Source: JAQUOA01 sp037443785 (lineage in GTDB: Bacteria; Bacteroidota; Ignavibacteria; UBA10030; UBA8401). Taken from it: a stretch of 64,000 nucleotides of DNA. The stretch lies in assembly GCA_037443785.1 (NCBI GenBank), contig JBBINR010000008.1:1-64000 (forward strand), read 5' to 3'. The notes beneath the pieces are model-generated. The model had not been told where the DNA came from. It did no database searches and saw nothing but the letters and a program-made list of their open reading frames with translations. This document shows positions 1 to 6,427 of this stretch, in pieces (position 1 is the stretch's first letter; each line of letters starts with the position of its first letter). The position numbers and the translations under genes are program-made.

Positions 1-2
1 TG

Positions 3-737
3 ACAGCAGGAGGCAGTAAGATTGAATTTATTGATATGCCGGATACCATAAAAATTGATAATGCACAAATCTTAAATTCGTATCTTGAAACAAAACCTTT
101 TACGATATCGGATCAATCATCGCTGAGTTACGGAGTGGAATACTGGACGGCAGATTCGGTTGCCGCTGTGTCGGCATTGTCCGGTGGAAAGTGTGTAAAC
201 TTTAAAGTGGAATTGGTCAATGTCGAAACGAATACGATCATCGGAACATTTGATGATTGTTCATACACATCGTCAGCGGTAGTGCACCATAAGAACATAG
301 CATACGATGTGAATACACAACAGATCGCATCTCAACAGGTAAAATTACGTCTGCGTGTTGGTGCAAGCGACAGCGCAGTTTTTGCCGTGACAAACAAAGC
401 GGCAAGAGGATTTGCGTTAAAAAAAGGTGGAGCTGAGCGCGTAAAAATTAATTTGAATGAAGTGCTGATTATTAAAACGTATGCACTCGAACAAAATTAT
501 CCCAACCCCTTCAATCCCTCAACAACAATTAACTATCAAATTCCGCAAGCAGGAAATGTCTCTTTAAAAGTCTATGACATGCTCGGTCGCGAAGTTGCGG
601 TGCTCGTAAATGAATATAAACCGGTGGGACGATATACCGCTGCATTCGATGGTTCGCATCTCTCAAGCGGTTCGTATGTCGTAAGAATGCAATCAGAGAA
701 ATATACAAAGACGATGAAGATGATGTTGGTAAAATAG
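3..737 (+). CDS. Secreted protein with type IX secretion C-terminal sorting domain (5' partial)
   Basis: The frame is open from base 3 with no upstream stop, so the gene begins outside the window and only about the last 244 residues are seen. The final 80 residues form a type A type IX secretion sorting domain: YPNPFNPSTTINYQIP, then KVYDMLGREVAVLV, the SSGSYVVRM strand and a basic end KYTKTMKMMLVK. Such proteins are exported by Sec, cross the outer membrane through the Por/T9SS machine and lose or anchor the tail. The part before the domain is beta-rich and shows no catalytic motif, so cargo function is unknown. It runs convergently into kdpE with a 57-bp gap. The domain style is what points to Ignavibacteria. 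Confidence 0.85.
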   Translation, partial: TAGGSKIEFIDMPDTIKIDNAQILNSYLETKPFTISDQSSLSYGVEYWTADSVAAVSALSGGKCVNFKVELVNVETNTIIGTFDDCSYTSSAVVHHKNIAYDVNTQQIASQQVKLRLRVGASDSAVFAVTNKAARGFALKKGGAERVKINLNEVLIIKTYALEQNYPNPFNPSTTINYQIPQAGNVSLKVYDMLGREVAVLVNEYKPVGRYTAAFDGSHLSSGSYVVRMQSEKYTKTMKMMLVK

Positions 738-794
738 AAAATTGATACCGTTGTATATAAAATCTTTGAAGTTTTTGTCTCTTCGGGGATTTTT

Positions 795-1487
795 TTATTC
801 TCCCGCCGCCAATCGATACCCAATGCCAGATTCTGTTAAAAACAGTTTCGGGTTGTTCGGATCGTCTTCTAATTTTTTGCGAAGCTGGCCGACATACACG
901 CGGGTGTACTGGCTTTCACCTTCAAATTTCGGTCCCCACACCTGTTGAAGAATATAATTGTGTGTCAGCACTTTTCCTTCGTTACGGACAAAGAGCGTCA
1001 GCAATGCAAATTCTGTCGGCGTGAGTTTAATTATTTCGTTCCCCTTTTTTACGGTGCGGCTGTCAAAATCAACAGAGATATCTTTAATCTCTACCAGTGC
1101 ACTTTGTAGTGTATTCGATTGGAAAACACGAAGCGACGAGCGGATGCGTGCAAGCAATTCACCGGATCGGAATGGTTTTGTCAGGTAATCGTTTGCGCCC
1201 GCATCGAGCGCTTTGATGATTTCATCTTCGGCGGTTCGGGCGGAGAGAATAATAATCGGATACTGCACCCACGTCTTAACCTTTTTTAAAACGTCAATGC
1301 CGTCGGCATCCGGCAGGCCGAGATCAAGAATCATTGCATCGTATCGGTGAGTTTCAGTGGAGCGAATTGCTTCAGCGGCATTTTCCGCAAGGGAAACATT
1401 ATATCCTGCTGATTCCAGCGTCGCGCGCAATAATCGCCGCATTTGAACTTCGTCATCGACAACAAGAATTTGGTTTTGAGTATTCAT
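795..1487 (-). CDS. kdpE: OmpR-family response regulator, KdpE type
   Basis: A 230-residue two-domain regulator. The receiver domain (about 1-120) has the acidic pair DD at 11-12, phospho-acceptor Asp55 in MILDLGLPD and the conserved Lys in LTKPF. The winged-helix domain (about 130-228) has LTPTEFALL and the recognition region YTRVYVGQLRKKLE. Order of motifs and length match KdpE, which activates the kdpFABC potassium-uptake operon when phosphorylated by KdpD. The partner kinase lies upstream on the same strand but is separated by a small nuclease gene. No kdpFABC genes are in the window, so the actual target promoter is unknown; assignment to KdpE rather than another OmpR member rests on similarity and on the KdpD-like neighbour. 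Confidence 0.85.
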   Translation of the reverse strand: MNTQNQILVVDDEVQMRRLLRATLESAGYNVSLAENAAEAIRSTETHRYDAMILDLGLPDADGIDVLKKVKTWVQYPIIILSARTAEDEIIKALDAGANDYLTKPFRSGELLARIRSSLRVFQSNTLQSALVEIKDISVDFDSRTVKKGNEIIKLTPTEFALLTLFVRNEGKVLTHNYILQQVWGPKFEGESQYTRVYVGQLRKKLEDDPNNPKLFLTESGIGYRLAAGE

Positions 1488-1499
1488 ATAAAGAAAATA

Positions 1500-1538
1500 G
1501 TCATTGCGAGCGAGTGTTTTTTATGAGCGAAGCAATCT
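1500..1538. repeat. CATTGCGAGCGA...GCGAAGCAATCT dispersed repeat, left copy
   Basis: A 39-bp element with ends CATTGC and GCAATCT that could pair as a short hairpin. The same element occurs inverted at 1850-1882, and a degenerate relative lies at 3568-3627. Repeats of this spelling are widespread as noncoding interspersed palindromes in environmental genomes. Confidence 0.6.
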
Positions 1539-1540
1539 GA

Positions 1541-1831
1541 TTATGCCAACTCTTCATATAAATCTTTCCACGATGGATTCATTGAATGAATCAAATCAAT
1601 TTTCTTTTGACGTGAACCAGCCTTGATTTGTTTTTCTCTCGTAATAGCGTATCGGATATCTGAAAATTGCTCATAGTAAACCAAATTGGTAACATGATAT
1701 CGCTGCGTAAATCCTTTTATTTCTTTTGATTTGTGCTGATTCACTCTTGCAACGATGTCGGAAGTAACGCCTGTATATAAAACACTCTTTCTAAGATTTG
1801 TCATAATGTAAACTGCACACATTTTTTTCAT
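1541..1831 (-). CDS. Small GIY-YIG domain nuclease
   Basis: A 96-residue single-domain protein starting at the ATG at 1831 (a longer TTG-initiated frame from 1864 would run into the flanking repeat, so I do not use it). The GIY-YIG signature is recognisable as CAVYIMTN near residue 5 and LYTGVT near residue 18, followed by the catalytic-region Arg in DIVARVNQH and a conserved EKQIKAGSRQKKIDLI helix. These match the stand-alone UPF0213/YhbQ-like branch, whose members are putative DNA endonucleases. It separates kdpD from kdpE, is transcribed with them, and is enclosed by inverted repeats, suggesting it arrived as an insertion. Biological role is not established. Confidence 0.8.
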   Translation of the reverse strand: MKKMCAVYIMTNLRKSVLYTGVTSDIVARVNQHKSKEIKGFTQRYHVTNLVYYEQFSDIRYAITREKQIKAGSRQKKIDLIHSMNPSWKDLYEELA

Positions 1832-1849
1832 TTGCAAATCATCCAAACA

Positions 1850-1882
1850 AGATTGCTTCGGCAAAGAACGCTTCGCAATGAC
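1850..1882. repeat. CATTGCGAAGCG...GAAGCAATCT dispersed repeat, right copy (inverted)
   Basis: On the minus strand this reads GTCATTGCGAAGCG, a short spacer, then CCGAAGCAATCT. It is the inverted counterpart of the copy at 1500-1538 and ends eight bases before the kdpD stop codon. Confidence 0.6.
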
Positions 1883-1889
1883 TTTGTAG

Positions 1890-3353
1890 CTAAAGATTTA
1901 ATGGTAATGTCATTTCAAACAATGCGCCGCCGCTGGCATGATTGCTTGCGGTAATTGTTCCTTTGTGTGCTTCAATAAAGCCTTTGACGATTGAAAGCCC
2001 AAGCCCGGTGCCCCCTGCTTTTGTACCGGGAGCGCGGTAAAATTTTTCGAATATTTTATTCTGGGCATCTTTTGAAAATCCCACACCATGATCGTGAATA
2101 GTTATCACACATTCATTTTCTCTTATAGCTGCTGAAATTTCAATAGAAGTTTCCGGCGGAGTATATTGCGATGCATTATGAAGTAAATTGGTAATCGTTT
2201 GTTCAATGAGGCCAAAATCTAATTTTATCAAAGGAAGAGTGTCGGGGATTGCAACCATAACCTTATGATGCAAAAGTTCCTTCTGTAACTTTTTAAGAGA
2301 GGTGTTCACGATGTCGCGAATGTTGCACCAATCTTTTTTCGGCGCCAGTAGTCCCGATTCGAGCCGCGCCATATCGAGAAGATTTTCTACCAAACGATTT
2401 AACCGATCTGCCGCTGTGTCAATTTCTTCCACAAGTTCTTTCTGATTAGAACTATTCAATGCTTCCGACGCATTGACAATTGCAGCAATAGGAGTGCGAA
2501 GCTCATGTGAAATAGAATTGAAGAGTGTCTTATACAGTTTTTCAGACTCCGCATATGCAATCGTGCGTTTCGCATGTTCATTTAATTGTTCTCGTTCCAG
2601 TGTTGATGCGATTTGTGCAATAAAATTCTGCAGCAAAGATTCTTGATCAATACTGAATTGTTTTCCCGAGTTTGGTTTCACGCCGATAACGCCGAGCGGG
2701 TACCGCGGTCCCGTAATCGGGAAATACGTTGCTGTCGCAAACGGAAGCGTATCAGTAAACTTTCCTGCTTTTTTTTCATTCCAGTACACCCACGCTGCTA
2801 CGCTGAATTCTTTTTCACTGATTGCGTATGTACTTTTCGGGTGTGCCTGCGTGAAAATATCGCCGTCAGGCTGGCTGAGAAAAATGGCAACCTCGGAATG
2901 AAAGAATGTTGTAATGTTTTTCACGGCGGTCTCGGCTACTTCATCCTGATTTTTTGCTGAGGTCAATTGCCGCGTTAATGTAAACAGCGCTGTTGCCCGC
3001 TCTTCGCGGATTCGGATCCGCACGGTGAGGATTCCTGTAATTGCCGCAATGATGAAATAAGAAAGAAACATCAATTCATCCTGCGTTGAACCAATGGTAA
3101 AAGTAAACCGCGGTGGAATAAAAAAGAAATTCCATATCAAAGAGCTTAACAGCGCGGCAAAAAGTATCAAGCGGATTTCAGCAAACAGCGAAAGAAACGC
3201 AATCGCGAGCAGCAGGATTAATGCCGTTGTTTGATAACCGATGGAGCCGGAAAGCAGATAACAAACACCGGAGACAAAAAAGATCAATCCCGTGGAAAAG
3301 CTGAACTGGTACATTGTAGATTTCATGCGCAGGTAATATACCAATTCACACAT
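1890..3353 (-). CDS. kdpD: KdpD-like sensor histidine kinase lacking the N-terminal KdpD domain
   Basis: A 487-residue membrane kinase. Four hydrophobic segments (about 15-115, DUF4118 type) are followed by a GAF-like region (about 125-255), a HisKA domain with phospho-acceptor His283 in SISHELRTP, and an ATPase domain with N box NLLHNASQYTPP, G1 DHGVGFS and G2 GTGLGLSIVKGF. The order equals the C-terminal half of E. coli KdpD. The roughly 400-residue cytoplasmic N-terminal part (Walker A and universal-stress domains that sense K+ state and c-di-AMP) is absent, so input sensing must differ or be supplied in trans. I start at the ATG at 3353; an inner ATG at 3326 is also possible. Its response regulator lies downstream beyond the inserted nuclease gene. 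Confidence 0.8.
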   Translation of the reverse strand: MCELVYYLRMKSTMYQFSFSTGLIFFVSGVCYLLSGSIGYQTTALILLLAIAFLSLFAEIRLILFAALLSSLIWNFFFIPPRFTFTIGSTQDELMFLSYFIIAAITGILTVRIRIREERATALFTLTRQLTSAKNQDEVAETAVKNITTFFHSEVAIFLSQPDGDIFTQAHPKSTYAISEKEFSVAAWVYWNEKKAGKFTDTLPFATATYFPITGPRYPLGVIGVKPNSGKQFSIDQESLLQNFIAQIASTLEREQLNEHAKRTIAYAESEKLYKTLFNSISHELRTPIAAIVNASEALNSSNQKELVEEIDTAADRLNRLVENLLDMARLESGLLAPKKDWCNIRDIVNTSLKKLQKELLHHKVMVAIPDTLPLIKLDFGLIEQTITNLLHNASQYTPPETSIEISAAIRENECVITIHDHGVGFSKDAQNKIFEKFYRAPGTKAGGTGLGLSIVKGFIEAHKGTITASNHASGGALFEMTLPLNL

Positions 3354-3430
3354 CAAGATACATTCGTCTTTCCTCTTGTTATAGATGGTTCTACGTTACA
3401 GTGATCAAGTCCCGTAGGGCGACATATTGT

Positions 3431-3553
3431 TCAACTGAGAGCAGGATGATGAACGCAGGAAATTGCTGCGGCACCTTCCGGTTTTTCATTGCAGCATAGT
3501 TTCGCAAAAAGAAACGAGCAGAGAACAAACAGGATGATGCAAAATTGTTTCAT
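3431..3553 (-). CDS. Possible 40-residue Cys-rich peptide with signal-like N terminus
   Basis: An ATG-initiated frame of 40 codons begins MKQFCIILFVLCSFLFAK, continues with CCNEKPEGAAAISC and ends at TGA 78 bases before kdpD. The N terminus has the charge and hydrophobicity of a signal peptide and the product would hold five cysteines. No Shine-Dalgarno sequence precedes it and no family is recognised. It may be the surviving start of a lost envelope gene or a chance frame; I list it only as tentative. Confidence 0.2.
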   Translation of the reverse strand: MKQFCIILFVLCSFLFAKLCCNEKPEGAAAISCVHHPALS

Positions 3554-3567
3554 ATTCGGTAACAATG

Positions 3568-3627
3568 CCATTGCGAGCGAAGTATTCTTTTTTTGCTTCA
3601 ACGGCATTAATTTGGCGAAGCAGGATG
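3568..3627. repeat. Degenerate copy of the CATTGCGAGCGAAG...GCGAAGCA repeat
   Basis: The arms CCATTGCGAGCGAAG and GGCGAAGCAGGATGG match the repeat flanking the GIY-YIG gene but are separated by a longer, A/T-rich middle. It lies in the decayed region upstream of kdpD. Confidence 0.4.
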
Positions 3628-3718
3628 GAAAAGGAAATTCAGAACGTGTAAGAAATGGAAGGGAAAGTATAAAAGTTGTATAAAGATGCAGCTTACTTAT
3701 CGCCTCTTTTACGCGGAC

Positions 3719-3850
3719 TTACACAATTGAACGGACAAAATAAAAATTGTATCTTCCTGCGAAAGCAATACTGAGTCCCAGGGAAAGAGTTTGTGAACCT
3801 GCTTGTTGAATGTTAACCTCCGGATTCACCGTTGTGATAAAGTGGGTTTT
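3719..3850 (-). pseudogene. C-terminal remnant of an outer-membrane beta-barrel protein
   Basis: On the minus strand 43 codons end at a TAA (3719-3721) and read ...PEVNIQQAGSQTLSLGLSIA then FAGRYNFYFVRSIV. Alternating hydrophobic residues and the aromatic end resemble the last strands of an outer-membrane barrel. The frame is cut by a TAA at 3851-3853 and then by a palindromic repeat from 3866, and no upstream part is found. In Bacteroidota-type kdp operons a porin-like gene often lies between kdpC and kdpD; a barrel relic in exactly this place would fit loss of kdpFABC. Family identity is an inference from the sequence pattern only. Confidence 0.35.
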
Positions 3851-3865
3851 TTATTGTAATAAAAA

Positions 3866-3940
3866 GTCATTCTGAGGGAGTGAAACGACCGAAGAATCCA
3901 GAAGCAAAAGCACTGGATGCTTCACTGCGTTCAGCATGAC
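3866..3940. repeat. Palindromic repeat GTCATTCTGAGGGAG... / ...CAGCATGAC
   Basis: Two imperfectly complementary arms, GTCATTCTGAGGGAGTGAAA with CGACCGAAGAATCC on the left and TGGATGCTTC with CAGCATGAC on the right, flank a 13-base middle. The reverse complement of the element inside thrB (61045-61110) has the same two arms in the same order. This copy is intergenic. Confidence 0.75.
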
Positions 3941-4043
3941 AATTACTCAAGCGTTTCTCTTCCTTTCAACCTCTTTCACCATAGCATTACTTTCCTTCAT
4001 CCCATACTCCAGCACAAAATTAAAATTTGGAACGGAACATAAA

Positions 4044-4075
4044 ACAAAAGCCATCTTGTGACCGATGGCTTTTGT
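4044..4075 (-). terminator. Rho-independent terminator after the caspase-like lipoprotein gene
   Basis: On the minus strand ACAAAAGCCATC pairs perfectly with GATGGCTTTTGT across an 8-base loop, 40 bases past the stop codon. The U-rich descending arm completes the signal. Confidence 0.65.
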
Positions 4076-4115
4076 GGTGAATGACATTCTTCTTGAAATG
4101 CAACGCATCGTCTGA

Positions 4116-6041
4116 CTACTGCGGCGCGTTCGGATCGGGAGCGTACTTCGTTATAAAATTTCCCCACGTCATCGTCGCATTCCCCGATGTCATTTGCCCG
4201 CTTTGAAAAACAAAATCCGGCATCGTGTGCGTTAACGTGATTTGTGCAAACGGAAAATCTAAGTTCACCTGCTGTGTGCCTCCGGACTTCGTCCACTTAG
4301 AATATTTTCCACTGACATTCAAAAGGAACGTTGAGTTCGTGCCGCTTGAATCAACCATTCCATACGCCGCTAATCCATCACCTGATGTACCAATGTCCAC
4401 AAGCGGCAAACTTGCACCGCCGGTCCAGGTTTCCACAACCTCGTTGAATGAATCGCGATATTCTCCGCTGCAATCGTACGTGGCGGAACTTGTCTTCAAC
4501 CACTGAACTACTCGTCCAATATTGAAGAACGGCGAATAAATGGACGGCATGAGGTAGTTCACGTGGTAGGAATGGACATCTGCAAAAAAATCGAGATTGA
4601 AGACGATGTGCTGCTTCAGCGTTCCTTTGCCGGTGAATGTGTAGTCGAGCGTACCGTGCCACTCCGTGAGGTTGACGGGATTGCTCTTCACATTCCTGAC
4701 TGAGATCTGAAGCGTGCCGCCGGAAGTGGGACGGGTGACGGTGAGACTGGTTTGAGACCACTGTGCCGTTAACGGTGAACCGTTTAAGAGGACTGTGCCC
4801 TGATCGGCGCCGAAATCTCCAAGGATCGTGTACTTGGTTGATGAGATCGACGCATCTCCGGATGTTAACGAGATCGATGGCGCAAGGAGTCGAAGTGTCG
4901 TGAGAACAGGCTCGGCAGGATGCACGAGCCGTGATGAACCCGAGACGTCAAGTTTTTTCTTTGCCATATCGCTGAGAATATCTCCGGTAAAGAACGGCCG
5001 CTGCGGCCGATCGGCTTTTTGACGTACCGCATTGATGCCGAGTGTTCTATCAAAAAAATACTGGGCGGTGGTTGCAGATTCGGCGTCATCTGTGGGCAGA
5101 CTCCAGCCGAGATAGAAGCCGGCGGTACTGAGCATCGGCAGATATTTTTTGTCGAATCCGCCGCTGCCGCACGCATCAAAATAGACCAGACTGTTCGGGG
5201 CGAACGACATATACTTGCCGATGAATTTCATCGTGACCATATAATGCACAGCGTTGACCACCTTCCCTGCAACTACATCATTCGGCGCGGATGCATAGAC
5301 AAGATAACCGCTGTCAACAAGAGCATTATACTTCGGAATATTGGAAGCGTTCACGGCGTCCGAAGTCCACATTGCGAAGATTGGATTTGGTACGAGATTC
5401 CTATCCATTCCCGTGCCGCCATGTGCTGTCCAATAAAATATTCCGTCACCGCTTATATGCATAAGATTTTCAACCGAGGGAACGTCAGGGGTCGATAAAG
5501 TGTAGCCGACCTGCTGGCACCATGATCGAACCCGCGCAACTGTCTGTGCCGAGAATGGAAATGCGGCGCCAAGGGAGTTCATGATGCGCGCCGTTGGGGC
5601 ACCGGGAAGTACGTCATACGATTTATGAAAGTGATCGGGACTCTGCTCTAATTCTCCTTTCAAGATACCCGGCGCGGTGGAATCGACCGTGCGATTATTC
5701 AGCACAAGGAAAAGACTTCCGTCGACGAAACGTGCCCAGACATTACCTCCATCCGGCGATAATCCTGCGGATTCGAATTCCGGCCGAGTGTTAAGATATG
5801 ACAGTACGAGTTGATTATCGGCATCCGGCGATGAATGAGGAAGATTGTTCAGAAATGTGGTAAGCGTATCGAAAGCGGCAATACGTACAGTATCCGAGAT
5901 GCTTCCTCTCGGTGTAAGAGTCGTTCCGGTTTTCACATCCGGTCCAACACTGGAATCCTGTTTCTTCGTGCAGCTAGAAAAGAAAAGCGTGATAATGATG
6001 ACACCAACAAGCAATCGATAGGGTAAGTACCTGTGATGCAT
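4116..6041 (-). CDS. Lipoprotein with caspase-like (clan CD) His/Cys motifs and a TIG-like domain
   Basis: A 641-residue protein; I start at the ATG at 6041 because AAAGGAG lies eight bases upstream. The N terminus is a lipoprotein signal with lipobox LFFSSC (Cys24). Around His207 is FYWTAHGGTG and around Cys291 is LVYFDACGSGGF. A His-Gly block followed about 85 residues later by DAC-x-SG is the arrangement of clan CD cysteine peptidases (caspase, metacaspase, gingipain-like). A segment near residues 380-465 reads as an IPT/TIG immunoglobulin-like fold, and the last 180 residues are beta-rich. Likely periplasmic or surface-anchored. I know no named family with this layout; peptidase activity is inferred from motifs, not shown. 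It has its own terminator. Confidence 0.6.
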   Translation of the reverse strand: MHHRYLPYRLLVGVIIITLFFSSCTKKQDSSVGPDVKTGTTLTPRGSISDTVRIAAFDTLTTFLNNLPHSSPDADNQLVLSYLNTRPEFESAGLSPDGGNVWARFVDGSLFLVLNNRTVDSTAPGILKGELEQSPDHFHKSYDVLPGAPTARIMNSLGAAFPFSAQTVARVRSWCQQVGYTLSTPDVPSVENLMHISGDGIFYWTAHGGTGMDRNLVPNPIFAMWTSDAVNASNIPKYNALVDSGYLVYASAPNDVVAGKVVNAVHYMVTMKFIGKYMSFAPNSLVYFDACGSGGFDKKYLPMLSTAGFYLGWSLPTDDAESATTAQYFFDRTLGINAVRQKADRPQRPFFTGDILSDMAKKKLDVSGSSRLVHPAEPVLTTLRLLAPSISLTSGDASISSTKYTILGDFGADQGTVLLNGSPLTAQWSQTSLTVTRPTSGGTLQISVRNVKSNPVNLTEWHGTLDYTFTGKGTLKQHIVFNLDFFADVHSYHVNYLMPSIYSPFFNIGRVVQWLKTSSATYDCSGEYRDSFNEVVETWTGGASLPLVDIGTSGDGLAAYGMVDSSGTNSTFLLNVSGKYSKWTKSGGTQQVNLDFPFAQITLTHTMPDFVFQSGQMTSGNATMTWGNFITKYAPDPNAPQ

Positions 6042-6427
6042 CTTGACAGCTCCTTTCACGATAATTTATGTATGATACTCATTCGTTTAACGAAGTGAGT
6101 AACGAATGGATATTGCATACTCTAACATCAATTCCACCGTCTTGATTTCGCTCGCGCAATATGTGATTAATCCATCTGATTTCCTACTTTGAGAGACAAT
6201 AACTTATCCTGGTGTGTGCGAAAGCACACTTCACTACAGCCGCAAAAATAAGAGAATGGAAAAAGAATTTGACTCTTCTGCTCCTGCGAGAAATATATTG
6301 CGGTTATTGACTGCAGAAAATTATTATTGGTTTTGTTCTTTTCCTTTTAAGGTTGCAGCAAAAGATGTGAACAAAGTACTTTAATTACACTGCTTCCAAA
6401 AAAAGTTTTGAAAACTTTAAGCCAATG
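6042..6427. other. Intergenic stretch with small hairpins only
   Basis: About 385 bases between two minus-strand genes. It holds an inverted repeat CATTCGTT/AACGAATG near 6083, a tight GTGTGC-GAAA-GCACAC hairpin at 6214-6229 without a following U run, a 42-codon plus-strand frame (6256-6384) of no recognised family, and the terminator of the transporter gene. I see no RNA gene. Confidence 0.4.
6397..6418 (-). terminator. Probable terminator after the APC-type transporter gene
   Basis: On the minus strand the palindrome AAAGTTTTCAAAACTTT runs directly into a U tract, ten bases past the stop codon. The stem is A/T-rich, so strength is uncertain. Confidence 0.4.

Larger units (their letters stand above)
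1500..1882. mobile_element. GIY-YIG gene bounded by inverted CATTGCGA repeats (putative mobile unit)
   Basis: The segment between the stop of kdpD (1890) and the start of kdpE (1487) is almost wholly taken up by one unit. It starts GTCATTGCGAGCG (1500-1512) and ends with the inverted form CGCTTCGCAATGAC (1869-1882). Just inside each end sits the second half of a repeat, GAAGCAATCT at 1529-1538 and its inverse at 1850-1859. The nuclease gene fills the interior, with its stop only three bases from the left repeat. No target-site duplication is visible. Reading this as a mobile unit is inference from architecture; the paired inverted repeats and the tight fit are seen directly. Confidence 0.5.
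3354..4115. other. Gene-poor decayed stretch upstream of kdpD
   Basis: About 760 bases without a convincing intact gene. It contains a 40-codon minus-strand frame with a signal-peptide-like start, a degenerate CATTGCGAGC repeat, a 43-codon remnant of a beta-barrel C terminus, a full palindromic repeat and the terminator of the next gene. The mix of repeats and fragments points to erosion, possibly of a former kdp operon. Confidence 0.5.

Noticed and set aside
738..794. Bidirectional terminator between the first gene and kdpE
   Set aside because: T-rich on both strands but the possible stems (GAAG/CTTC, AATC/GATT) are too short and interrupted.
3489..3683. 64-codon plus-strand frame overlapping the degenerate repeat
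   Set aside because: Composition is that of a translated repeat and A-rich sequence, with no domain; treated as spurious.
6214..6229. GTGTGC-GAAA-GCACAC hairpin as a terminator or RNA gene
   Set aside because: No U run and no longer paired context; a single tetraloop hairpin is not enough.
6256..6384. 42-codon plus-strand frame in the gap before the caspase-like lipoprotein
   Set aside because: No family, no clear Shine-Dalgarno spacing, opposite to both neighbours; kept only as a note in the gap description.
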